A DNA stretch of 64,000 bases, taken from assembly GCA_014607495.2 (NCBI GenBank), contig CP053154.1:62001-126000 (forward strand), written 5' to 3'. The position numbers and the translations under genes were made by a program. Below are positions 40,301-50,450 of this stretch, piece by piece (within the stretch, counting starts at the first letter, position 1; every line of letters starts with the position of its first letter). Under the pieces are notes generated by a model. It was not told the origin of the DNA and did not search any database. It was given only the letters and a program-made list of their open reading frames with translations. The stretch comes from Carposina sasakii. Taxonomy: Eukaryota; Arthropoda; Insecta; Lepidoptera; Carposinidae.

Positions 40301-42198
40301 ACGTGATGTGACAAAGTTCAGTGAAAGCGCACTGATGACTACAGTATTTCCAATTATGGGAGCACATTAATCAAGTTTGGCGTATTGTCCACATTTGCTT
40401 TCTATCACTAGCGTTTCGATTATTATGAGGTCACGTATTATGCACTACGTTATAGGGAAGCATTTGCCATTATTAAAGTTGTTATTTATTGCTCATGATA
40501 TCCAGTGAGGTTTTATTTAAATTTCCATTGATACCTAATGTCCTTCTGTACTATAACTACGAAGGGGCAAATGGAAATAAATACCACAGGGGTGGTAAAC
40601 GCAACTTCCCAAACACCACCACCTAGTGGCAAGCTCGAAGGGGGGAAATGGGAATAAAGGCATCCACTGACTGACTGGGGAAGTGAGAAGGAGCTTACTG
40701 TGTGAGGCGAGCCACTCGTTAAGGTCGAGGTCGTCGGGCAGGTCGACGAGTTGGCGCAGGTCCAGCTCGGGAAGCTTGCGCTCCAGCAGCGTCTCCTGCA
40801 GGTACAGCTTGGGGTCCCCGGCCGGCTCGCCCTCGCGCTCCTTGCGCCGCGCCTTCCTGTAACACAAGGACACCACGGTTCAGATTATCTCGTGCAGCCG
40901 ACGATGGTAGCATTATACTAGGTATTAAGGTACCAGATCAACAAAAAACTTTATTTAGCCGCCAGGAAAAGAGAATGTTTCCGAATGACTGAAGGTCAAC
41001 GTTGACCGCAGTGACGCGACTGTTATTATAAAACACAATAGTGTTTTAAACGGTATTTGGTTGATTGGAAAAAAAATGTATTATTCTCCTCAAGCACAGT
41101 TTGTCCCGATCTGTCCTTGTGACGCAGGGACGAACTACGCCGCTCGTGTTTTACTATTTCACGCCCAAAACTATGATAAAAAAATAAACAGAGTGACTTG
41201 AAAAGTGGAGATATCAATAATTATTTCGTAGTATTTCTTACGATGATCTAACAAAATAAAGTACTATCAAATCACAGTTGCGTCATTCGTACGAGATGAG
41301 ACAATATCTATAGTTACAGAACTAGTATGTAATCAATAAAAATCTCGTAAACATATTCGCATTTAATACAAACATGTAAACAGCACATTTAATACAAATG
41401 TAGAAATGAAATTGTATTAGGCGTTACAATTTAGGGCCCGGTGGTGGGCGAACCCATAGTGAACAAATGTAGAAAGAAAAACGTAGGTACTCGGCGTCTA
41501 TAACATAAGTGTCAATAGCGGAGGCAGAGATCGTGGTCCGCAGACGCACAGTCCACTACAATATATGTACTACTAAAAAGCACTGTATAATCCAGATTAC
41601 TAACTTTCCGAGGACACCGTCGACAAACACGGAGAACCACAGCACGAGTACCTCTAAACAGGTTTCCATGCCAGACTCCTTTCGGCACATTACCGGGAGT
41701 CAACTGAATCATGTAGTATGCATACATTCCATACAGAAGCTATTGTATTTGCCAATATCAGCTCGGTCGGACAGTGCACATATCGCTGCTGCTCACCGAA
41801 GATTGTCCTGCGGTTCCGTTAACGACATGAGTGGCATTTTAATGCGCCAAAACTATTTCCAAGTATCGGGTGATTCATTAACAGTTTGTTAACCCGGGGA
41901 AAGCCGGCAATAACTATACTTAAGTTGTAGGGTATAGGTACTTTGTTTTTTATTGGAACTTTTGTCATCAGGAATGTTTGTGTAGGTAACTCCGAAATCC
42001 ACGCTTTCAGATTCACGTCCAACTGACTGATCGTAAGTTTCTAGAATGAACTTTGAGCTGGCACAGATATCACAACACAAACAACAACAAGGATCGGCGG
42101 CGCGCGGCGGGGGCCGGGGCGGCTCACCTGAAGGGCACGGCCGAGTACAGGTAGGAGGGCAGCGACAGCAGCACTCCCAGCACCACGGCGTGGCACAT
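37024..42198 (-). CDS. Mob2: Mob2: MOB kinase activator, isoform with hydrophobic N-terminus
   Basis: MOB2 proteins bind and regulate NDR-family kinases (Tricornered in flies) in cell shape and neuronal growth. Exons in transcript order are 42198-42128, 40856-40699, 38281-38060 and 37319-37024, with consensus borders and phases 2, 1 and 1. The sum is 747 bp, giving 248 residues, near the size of human MOB2. DLNEWLASHT, DHVNLLYGTVSEF, YDERGKKSRVAAPQYVDYVM and ETIFPTKY are MOB2 hallmarks. The zinc site is complete: CX4C in FCTAAGC and HX4H in LAHLYAAHF. The C-terminus ends in a Pro/Ala-rich tail. This first exon encodes MCHAVVLGVLLSLPSYLYSA, hydrophobic and odd for a cytosolic adaptor. Two other possible first exons (55487-55620, 59130-59146) join the same acceptor in the same phase. 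The gene faces Hip14 tail to tail. Confidence 0.88.
38060..38281 (-). CDS. Mob2: Mob2 middle exon (zinc CX4C and MOB core)
   Basis: The acceptor is GTCGGTTCCAG and the donor is TACG before GTAAGC. It encodes LALFDHVNLLYGTVSEFC, AAGCPDM, the YDERGKK loop and VNDETIFPTKY. It enters with two bases of a codon and leaves with one. Confidence 0.92.
38691..39325. mobile_element. Inverted-repeat transposon remnant (PIF/Harbinger-like) in Mob2 intron
   Basis: A perfect 28-bp inverted repeat bounds it, starting TAATGCCTGGTTTACACG at 38691 and mirrored at 39298-39325. Inside, broken frames resemble a MADF/Myb-like protein: MSKWTEEKNI, then CLWNTSIRSTNDRNKQAK and ESKIKSVRSTSS. Harbinger transposons carry such a second gene. 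The expected 3-bp TWA duplication is not clear, since TAA and TTA are themselves part of the palindromic ends. The copy is 635 bp and contains a later 44-bp RTE insertion. Confidence 0.65.
39097..39140 (-). mobile_element. 44-bp RTE 3'-end insertion
   Basis: The segment reads CATCATTTACAGCCCTGGGA through GTGCCT, the reverse complement of the RTE 3' end. It is flanked by the 10-bp direct repeat CGATCAACAT at 39087-39096 and 39141-39150. It is an extremely 5'-truncated copy with a clean target duplication. Confidence 0.8.
39326..40698. other. Mob2 intron, no gene seen
   Basis: AT-rich intronic DNA with a small GC-rich patch near 39715-39790 (GGGCCGCGCCGCGCGGGGTC). The patch has no splice context on either strand that I can support. 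Confidence 0.45.
40699..40856 (-). CDS. Mob2: Mob2 first common exon
   Basis: The acceptor is CTTGTGTTACAG and the donor is CACA before GTAAGC. It encodes KARRKEREGEPAGDPKLYLQ, ERKLPELDLRQLVDLP and DLNEWLASH. Its first base completes a codon begun in whichever first exon is used, so upstream exons must end with two extra bases. Confidence 0.92.
41394..41475 (+). mobile_element. 56-bp miniature of the foldback family with 13-bp target duplications
   Basis: The direct repeat ACAAATGTAGAAA (41394-41406 and 41463-41475) flanks a 56-bp insert. The insert begins TGAAATTGTATTAGGCGTTA and ends GGTGGTGGGCGAACCCATAG then TGA. Both ends match those of the 481-bp element at 220-700 read on its - strand. 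It is an internal-deletion or minimal form. It lies between Mob2 exons. Confidence 0.75.
42128..42198 (-). CDS. Mob2: Mob2 alternative first coding exon A (hydrophobic)
   Basis: ATG at 42198 opens 23 codons plus two bases before the donor CAG-GTGAGC. The peptide has about 15 consecutive mostly hydrophobic residues and could act as a signal anchor. A possible acceptor (GGTGGAGCAG) lies 11 bp upstream, so this may be a second exon after an untranslated one. Confidence 0.7.
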
Positions 42199-44740
42199 GG
42201 CGACACGACCTGCTCCACCGAGAGGCGAAATATCACTGACTAGAGCTATCTCTCTTGTGCGTACGCGCGCGCTCGCTGCCACTTATCGCCCACGCGATTA
42301 CCAATTACCTACAAGGTGAGGTGAGGTGACCGAACGAATCTGATCTGCTCCTATCATAATAGATTGACAAGTTAGTTGTAGTATTTAAGTAATACCTTTT
42401 ATTACCTTTCGGAAATCCGATCCTACATGACCATTTGAGAATCATATTTTCCTAATCCATACCCACTGATTAATGTACATTTCCGGGTATTTCCAACTAT
42501 TCGTTCCAAATACCACAATTCGTTCAGTAATCCGTATAGATAGGCAGGACAAAGATTAGATAAGGAACGCAAACAACAATATCACATCACCTACGCAAAA
42601 GAGTCAACCAATATCCTGGTATACCAGCAAAACTCTAAAGGAAAGTTTAATGAGATAGTTAAGTAAGTAACAAAATACGAGTATGTAGTTTCAGAGATCG
42701 AGGCAAACTATTTTAAAAATGTAATGCAATAGGATTTGGCAAAGATTATAGGGAAGAGTAAAAGTGTCTCGAGCGGGATCGTTAACCTCTGCGCACGCGC
42801 AGCGGGCTGGGCATCGCGCCAGCTGGTGACTGCCGAGCCTCTCATCCCGCACCAGCCTCCAACCCACCAATTATTTTATTCCCAACTTTTATGTCTCATC
42901 TGGATATGCCCATGAGAGGTGAATAATATTTATCATTTAGATACAGATATTTTTAATGATGACTCACGACTTGACGTACCATCACAGATATAACAGATAT
43001 ATTGATTGACATTAGTTCTATTTGTATTGTTTATCTATTTTGATGTTAGGATGCATCACGTAACATTGATCTAATTATTGGAAGAGCTGAAAGAGGTCGC
43101 ACATATAATAAGGTTAGTAATTTAGTAACTTTTTTAAGTATCCGAAAAACGATACATGGCGAGGTGCTACATCCGGCTGCGCGTGCGCTGCCACAAGGTC
43201 GCAGCTGTTTACAAATATGTTCCGCGCGTCGTATATTCATAGCGCGCTATTGTTTCACGGATGCGAAGCGCCGCCGGATCAACTAGAAAGTGAGCTAAAT
43301 ATTTTACTTCGCTGCTAGATCCGGCCGACGCAAATGCAATGCTCCTTATTCTTCGACGAGTAGCCTCGGAGCGGAGAGGACGACTCACAAATTGTTTGTT
43401 GCCCATAGCTGCCCGCCTGTTTACTATTTGGCGGAAGTCAATAGCTATGAAGAGAAAATACAGCACAGAGAACAACAAGTTTAATAATATTGATACGAGT
43501 ATGCGACCGGATTGGCCAAGTTAGAGTTTAAATCGGGTAAAAATCGATAAAAAATTATTCTGGACGTAACATTTCGCAGTGCACGATCGACAAACGTGGT
43601 GGCTCGGAGAACCCGAATTGTGAACCGTGAATACAAACCACATTATAGTCGTGAACCCGCGCATGCGAAACGAAATTTGTACTTTCACTCGGAACAAAAT
43701 AACTTCACAAAAGCATTGTCATGGACCCACAATAAGTAGGCCATAGAAATACATTATCTCTGGATGAACTTCTGCAACCTGAGAAATTAGTAAGATAAAA
43801 GTCTCTCATTTGTTCGTATGAACGCTAGCAGCCTGCTACGTTACCTATGTACGACCACTAAGATCGACAACTGTGGGATACAATCTAGACACGACGCCAA
43901 CGTTCACAAATAAAAATCATAGTTTTATCAGATCCACTCAAACTGTTTACTATATAATTTGATAGAGGAGTTCTTGTTTCCTAGCTATCTGTAGCGGCGC
44001 ACATTAGCTAACTGTCAAGGTAACGGGGTCAAAATATATCAACACACAATACAATAACCAATCAGATCAGCAAATAACTACATTCATGTAAAAATTACAT
44101 AAAACTAGATTATGTTTGTTCCAAAGCGGTCATGACGTGCAGCATTCGCTATTGCCAAACTATGTACAAGACAATGAGTTTTCTAATCGTACCTAGTATA
44201 CAATCCCATAAATTAATTACTTACGAATTAGAATAGATTATAAATAAGACAATTCACTATACCAAATGTGGTGACAACACAGCAAGCAACGGTACCTTTG
44301 GCCATTTATTCTACATTCAACTAATTTGAATGAAGAAGATGTACGTCGCAATGTGTACACTTCGATAATTGAGTACATGAGCGTTATTAGAAGTCACGGT
44401 GCGGTGCTAGCGGACGGTACCGTTTGATTGTGAGCCCTCGCTCCACTGGACAGAGAAAGCTCCAGTCAGCAGTAGGTAGTAGGTCAAATACGACGAGGCT
44501 GCTTTATAATAAATAACTATATGTTCAGTTAAACAAGAACAGAATTACATGCAGAACACGAAAGACAACATCGATTAGTTTCTGCTAGGATGGCCGGCCG
44601 GAGTTGGCAGGGAACGAAAGCATGTGGACTCAAAAGGAGGAAGCGTTTTTCTACTCAACAAAATAAATTACTCTAGACTAGAATACTACGTAAGAAATTC
44701 AGTAACATGACGAGTGATGAGCACAATAATTCAATGATGT
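42199..44740. other. Mob2 5' intron, no gene seen
   Basis: No domain-bearing frame is visible. A GC-richer patch lies at 42775-42870 and another at 43140-43400; neither shows a supported exon. Confidence 0.4.
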
Positions 44741-44748
44741 AGAAATAA

Positions 44749-44820
44749 CACGTGACGTCATTCGTCTGCGTCACGGGGGAAAGGGGGTAACTTGTTGCGT
44801 TAGGGGGATCGTGACGTCAT
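44749..44820. promoter_or_regulatory. Paired CRE sites in Mob2 intron
   Basis: Perfect cAMP-response palindromes TGACGTCA occur at 44753-44760 and 44812-44819, 59 bp apart. A TGCGTCAC half site lies between them. The first overlaps an E-box (CACGTGACGTCA). Such clusters bind CREB/ATF factors; use as an enhancer or alternative promoter is inferred only. Confidence 0.45.
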
Positions 44821-45009
44821 TGCGTTGTGTGGGGTGAGTAAATGCTTGCTCTTAACTAGTGGACAAAATCTCCGTAAAAGTAAATTTCCATCGATTCAAT
44901 ATTAAGAGCGCCCTATCAGAAAACCATTTTAACGGGAACCTTTATATGTAGCCATATTTTCATTAATTTCTCTTAGATTTTTTTTCGGAATGGCATAAAA
45001 TTACATACC

Positions 45010-46790
45010 TACTATCTAAGGCAGGGTTCGCCAAAGGGCGGACCGCGGTCCGCATCCGGACTGCCGACCCATTTTGTGCGGACCGCGAGAACACAGCAAC
45101 TTGCACTACAGAGTGCGTCTTTCAATAAAAATGTGGGATACATCATCATTTAAAAATGATGTTAAAACGTCAATTGAAAAACCAATTTTACTCCAAACTT
45201 CAGACAGATAGTCTGCAACAAAAAATGCCATTTTTCTCATTGATATGTTACTTCCGTAATAACATGTGTTATACGAAACTGACAATGCAACGTGTGCAAA
45301 CAATCGAAGAATGATATTTGCCAGCACGGACGCGACTGCCAGTCGATTGAGAAAGCCTGCCGGCCCCCCACGGCACTTGCTCGTTTGCGAAATGAAAAAA
45401 AAGTGAATCGAATTGCCAGCGACCACTTCATGTATGTGATATATTTAAACATTTGTGGAGTTTACTTTGAAAAATAAAAATCTGCTTAAATATAGGCAGA
45501 ATCGATTAGGGAATGAAAAAACCGCCCAAATTCAAACCCGGTTTTTTTTTCGGTTTTTTATTTTTAAAACCCGGTTTTCGGTGAAACCGGTTTGAAAATA
45601 TGTTTGCTCTGCGTTCATCTTTTTTTTTTATAAAATGGGAATTAATAGGTACAGTAGGACTTTCAAATACCATAAAGTAAGGTACAACTCAAAATAATAC
45701 TTTATTAGATCAAAAATCTTTATTACAATTTGTATTTAAATTATCATATTCATTTATTCATATTAAGCTATGTATTTAGGTAGGTTAGTTAGGGATAATG
45801 ATAGGTAAATCCCGCATAATATTAATAAAATATTAAGTAAATGGTTCTAGGTTCTATCTTTATATAAACATTAATAAAATTACTTATTGAGTGTTAATAC
45901 AATTATTCAGACTATACAGATATTTTTTTACAATCAATGACGGCGTCAAATAAATTTAAATGGCCGAAATGCCTGTGTTGCCATTTGAATAACATAAAAA
46001 AAACCGAAAATTTCGAAAAAACCGCGAATGTAACCCGGTTTTTTTTAAATTCTAAAATACTCGAAAACCCGGTTTTTTTGAGTATCGAATAACCCGGGTT
46101 TCATTCCCTAGAATCGATGCGCGAGCGGAGCGAGCGTGAAATTTTTTCTCACATTTAGCGCGTAACTTACGTAAGTCGCCTTACTTCATGAAAATTTGTG
46201 GTCTACAGAGAATTTGTGACCATTGCTAAAACATGAGATGGGCTACAATCGGTTAGACATGTAAACATTTGTCATCATATTTAATTTAACAACATTGGCA
46301 AAGTCTTAATGTAACTTGTAAGCGAGAGGCTATATCGCATAGTTGAATTGAATCATAAGCAAGCGCAAAATGTTGTAATAGAAGTAGTATTCATCTTAAT
46401 AAAAAATCTTAACTATAGTTTTAGACTTTTTAGAGTTACTAGGAACCTATCTGTCCAGGGGGCTAAGACATTGTGGCGAGCGAGAACCAAGTTCGCAAGG
46501 TAAAGGAAACATTTCCTACAAAAGGAATCCTTAATTTAACGCGTTCATCAAATGACGTGATGAAGTCTAATCTCCATTGGTGAAATGTTTCAATTAGGTA
46601 AGTACTTAGCGAACTTTGCTGTCGTTAGTATTACATTGCCTAAGCTTGCCTAAGCTGGCCTAAGCCCCAGGGAGTGGCAAAGCCTAATGCAAATGACGTT
46701 TGCAAAAATCGGCCCTTAATCTAATTATTTTGTCCAGGGCCGCACAAATAACAGCAGCGGGCCGCATGCGGCCCACGGGCTGCACTTTGA
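45010..46790. mobile_element. Degenerate hAT-like transposon, interrupted
   Basis: The left end reads AGGGTTCGCCAAAGGGCGG, then GGTCCGCATCCGG. The right part reads GGGCCGCATGCGGCCCACG, then TTTGACGACC. This is the CAGGG...GGGCCGCATGCGGCCC type of hAT terminal region. Short frames within are uninterpretable, and the exact right boundary is blurred. It hosts the younger insertion at 45507-46110. Confidence 0.45.
45507..46110. mobile_element. hAT-type MITE nested in the older element
   Basis: The ends TAGGGAATGAAA and TTTCATTCCCTA are inverted repeats. The 8-bp direct repeat GAATCGAT flanks it exactly at 45499-45506 and 46111-46118. The ends are rich in AACCGG/CCGGTT and GGTTTTT runs. Non-coding, 604 bp. 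Confidence 0.88.
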
Positions 46791-47889
46791 CGACCAAGGA
46801 TCTACATTGTACATGAAATATGCAGACATCGCAATTTACTTTCCACGAGTACAGAAAATTCAGCTTTTTCTACTAATTTTACATAAGTACCTACCTACTT
46901 ACTTGTTTATGGCAGGTAGGTACCTGAATCAGCGTAACGATACTACGCACAGAATTTAGTTACTCGGTTTACAATACTTTCCAAGGTCAAACAAGTTCGT
47001 TTATTCCACGTAAAGGCTTCACTGAAGCAGCCTAATGGACAAACATTAAACATGTAGTATAGTCAGAATTTTTTGTCTAGTCAGATGTAATGGCTTCTAT
47101 AGGTATGTTTTCTGTTACAATAGAAACTTCGGGGCGTGCGTGAGACACTGTCGCCATGCACCTGTGCTATCACGCACGACAATAACCATGTTGTTCTTTT
47201 GTAAAACCAATATCAATTTTATTATACCAAATAAATATAATATGTAAGTAAACGACGACGTAACGCAGTTGTCGTGCTTCTTGTAGTGTATGTTTGGAGC
47301 CGAACTTGTTCCGTTGGAAAGTCAGAACAATATGTTTACGGATAATAACAAATCTCTACTCTTCAGTATCTATATAATTGGATACTATTATAGTATATAT
47401 GTAAGTACTTTATATTGTAGACAAATACGCACTATGGGTACGCATTACTAGCTAGATAGATCTTTCGTCAGTCAACATCGTTCGATCTCGCGCGCACGGC
47501 TTGTGTAGCGATACGCGCAAATAGAGTCATCCAGGCCACGCTTGTGCAACTCAGCACGCACAACAAACCGAACGTTGCCTAATGGAAAGTTTTCGGTTGC
47601 ATTTTCACGATATTCCTACAGGTATGGCGCGCGCAGGATTAGCTATCTCATAACAATCGCGAAGAGAACAAAACTCCTAGTTCTATTGTACAACTTCTGT
47701 ACAAATTGACACCGATGCGTTGTTTATTATGAGAGACAGTGCGGAATATGAACCACATGTATGTGAGAAAGTTGCGCGGACTGGTTTAATCTAATCTCTC
47801 TAACTAAAACAATGTATTTATTATACAAGTAGGCATGTACCTAGAAGGAGAGATCCATTAAAAGGTTTGCACCGGGGACTATGCCCAGT
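46791..47889. other. Mob2 5' intron, no gene seen
   Basis: AT-rich; only short frames without recognisable motifs. Confidence 0.4.
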
Positions 47890-48950
47890 TTTTTATTTTT
47901 GTAGTACTGTGATGTCCATTGCCTGACCAATTATGTTTCACAAGAATTGGGTAAGGGAAAACAGAGTCTGGGTGTTTTCCTGGACCTAGCAAAAGCTTTT
48001 GAAACGGTATCTATATCCATCCTTAAGAAAGTTAGAATCCTTAGGTATAAGAGGCGCACAACATAAATTACTAGCAGACTACTTAGATAACCGATACCAA
48101 TGTGTCAAAATATAAAACTTTATTAGTGATGACCAGCAAAACACCAGCTTTGGAGTCCCTCAGGGAAGTATCCTGGGTCCTACCCTGTTTTTAATTTACA
48201 TTAACGACTTGTGTAACCTAAATCTGGATCAAGGCAAAATAATTTCCTATGATGATGATACTGCTTTAATTTTCTCAGCTAACACCAATATGGAGCTTTA
48301 CAAAAATGCACAAGGGTTTAATATTATTTACTAACTGGCTACAATATAATTTACTAACACTTAACGCTGATAAAACTAAGTACATCCATTTTACCATGCG
48401 CCAAACCCAGCAAATTGTTTTATATCCCCATATCTATGCCCATTTATGTCATTCTGTTCTCTCCTGTAATTGTCCACTTATCCAAAAAACTGCTAGTATT
48501 AAGTACCTTGGTGTTACACTTGATAAAACTCTCTCTTTCTAACAAATATATTAGGCCCTTGGTCAATCAATTATTCAGAACTGTATCAGCTCATGGGGTG
48601 GAACACATAAAACCATCATACTATCTCGAGCGGGCTCAACGTGCAATACTTAAGGTGGCTACGTTTCGTCCCTTCCTCTTTCCAACTTCCCTACTATATA
48701 ATTCTTGCAAGGTGCTAACAGTCCGCCAGCTTTTCATAATGCACACTGTCCTAAAACAGCACAAAGTGCTTGCTTATAATCATGACGTGACTAACAAAAG
48801 ACGGAAAGATATTGTGTGTACTGTCTCCTCAACACCGTTTGCCTTTACAAATAGATTTTTCGCCTATTTGGGACCCTTGTTATATAATAGAATAAATAAA
48901 GTTAATTACATTTATTTAATTACATTGTCTGCAGGAGTTATCTTATGACG
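47890..48950 (+). pseudogene. LINE reverse-transcriptase remnant
   Basis: Motif A-like LGVFLDLAKAFETVSI is near 47970, then FGVPQGSILGPTLFLIYIND near 48150 and a catalytic box SYDDDTALIF near 48250. Thumb fragments follow (KYLGVTLDKTLSF). Several stops and frameshifts separate these. It is of the same broad type as the RT at 2677-3620 but a separate copy. The C-terminal piece (48415-48948) lacks a recognised domain. Confidence 0.8.
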
Positions 48951-50400
48951 AAACTGAGAACTTGCTTACGGTAGATAAATAGTACTAATACTTGTATTTT
49001 TAATTTATTTTTATGTAAAGATATAGTTATATAAGTAGATCGAAATGTAAAGAATCTTTTATTATTGTTATATACATGTGTTTATTAATTTATTTTCTTA
49101 AGATATGAGGTTTTGCAAACCTAAAGCACAGGCCCAGCCTAGTTTAGGTAACCTGTATATCCTACCTATTTAAATAGTAAGATTTTTAATGGATCATAAA
49201 GTGGACATGATAAGGTTGCAGAATAGACATACTTCGGCATGCTGATTTTGTATCATGCAACCGCTAGATCGCCGCTGACCAACATGACATTTGGTATTAT
49301 TTTAAGCTACTTACTAGATTAAAAAATATAGATAGATTACAAAAAGCTTTCTTTTAAATAAGTCTCGTAGTCGTTTATTCGTCGTATGTAGCTAATAATA
49401 AAATACGCCGGTGGGCCACAAGCTGTGTTTCGAGCTGACCGCGCGTGCCTAATGTTCCTCCGCCGTGAAATTTTTAAAACATCTAAATGAAATTACCGTC
49501 TTGTGCAATCGTCGTCGACATACATATAACTGACACAATTTTGTATGATACCGCGACTTACGTGGAAGTACAAAATTATTGAAACGCAACCACCTTTATG
49601 TTATGTCTCCACGACGCGACGTTGCCGATCAATCCAAGTAATTGCATATCTGGGCGCCATTACCATAAAAAATTCATTAGTGAGCTAAGGTCGAAGGTGA
49701 CTCTACGCGTGTATCGGTACAACACGCATTGTACAAGCCAATATGTAAATTAAAGTTTCCTCTGACATCCTCGGGTTGTTAGCTAACAAAACAATGAAAA
49801 ATTACTGAGTATAGTTTTTATTTAACTATACTGAATAAATATAGCCATGTCTATATGTATATAGCTATATATATATATATGTGTATAACTAGCTTTCGTT
49901 AGTACGTACGTAGGTACGAAATGTGTATTAACTACTGCCCGCTGTTGTCAGCCAACACGTCGTGGTGTGGTCAGCACGTCGCGGCGGCGTCGGCGTCGGC
50001 GTCGGCCTCATTGTCGCAACACGCTCGGTAATATCGCTGATGGGACTATAGTCAAAGACAGATTTTATTTCTGTGACCACAGAAGAAATAATGCGCAGAT
50101 TTACATTCGCTGCGCATTGAATGTAATTTAACTATCTAAATAACCTTTAACGATGCAGAACAGCATATTGCAAAAATGTGATGAAAAATCCAAAGCTAAT
50201 TATGTTTACAATTGCACAACGCTGTGGGAGGTAATTGAAAATTACAAATAGCATGTTTTTATTCTGATTATATTAATCATCATAATCACATGGACTAGCC
50301 GTCAATAAATCCCATAGTAAGTATAAAATGTTTTTTACAAGTGCGGTGGCAAATGAGAGGAAACCGTTCGTAACTTACAAACAGTAGGAGTGGCCTCACA
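48951..50400. other. Mob2 5' intron, no gene seen
   Basis: AT-rich with a (TA)n microsatellite at about 49858-49880. A CGGCGTCGGCGTCGGC repeat at about 49982-50007 is a small GC-rich island without visible exon structure. Confidence 0.4.
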
Positions 50401-50414
50401 TGGCACGTGCTATG

Positions 50415-50450
50415 CGGTAACTTACCTGCAAAGAGAAAAGGGATTAAGTA
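50415..50450 (-). promoter_or_regulatory. Mob2: Candidate recursive splice site (zero-length exon) in Mob2 long intron
   Basis: On the - strand CCCTTTTCTCTTTGCAG is followed directly by GTAAGTTACC; the junction lies between 50426 and 50425. A long pyrimidine tract, CAG and a perfect GTAAGT back to back match the ratchet-point consensus known from long fly introns. If exon B at 55487 is used, the intron to be removed is about 14.6 kb, and this site would split it at about 5.1 kb. The strand agrees with Mob2 transcription. Confidence 0.65.
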
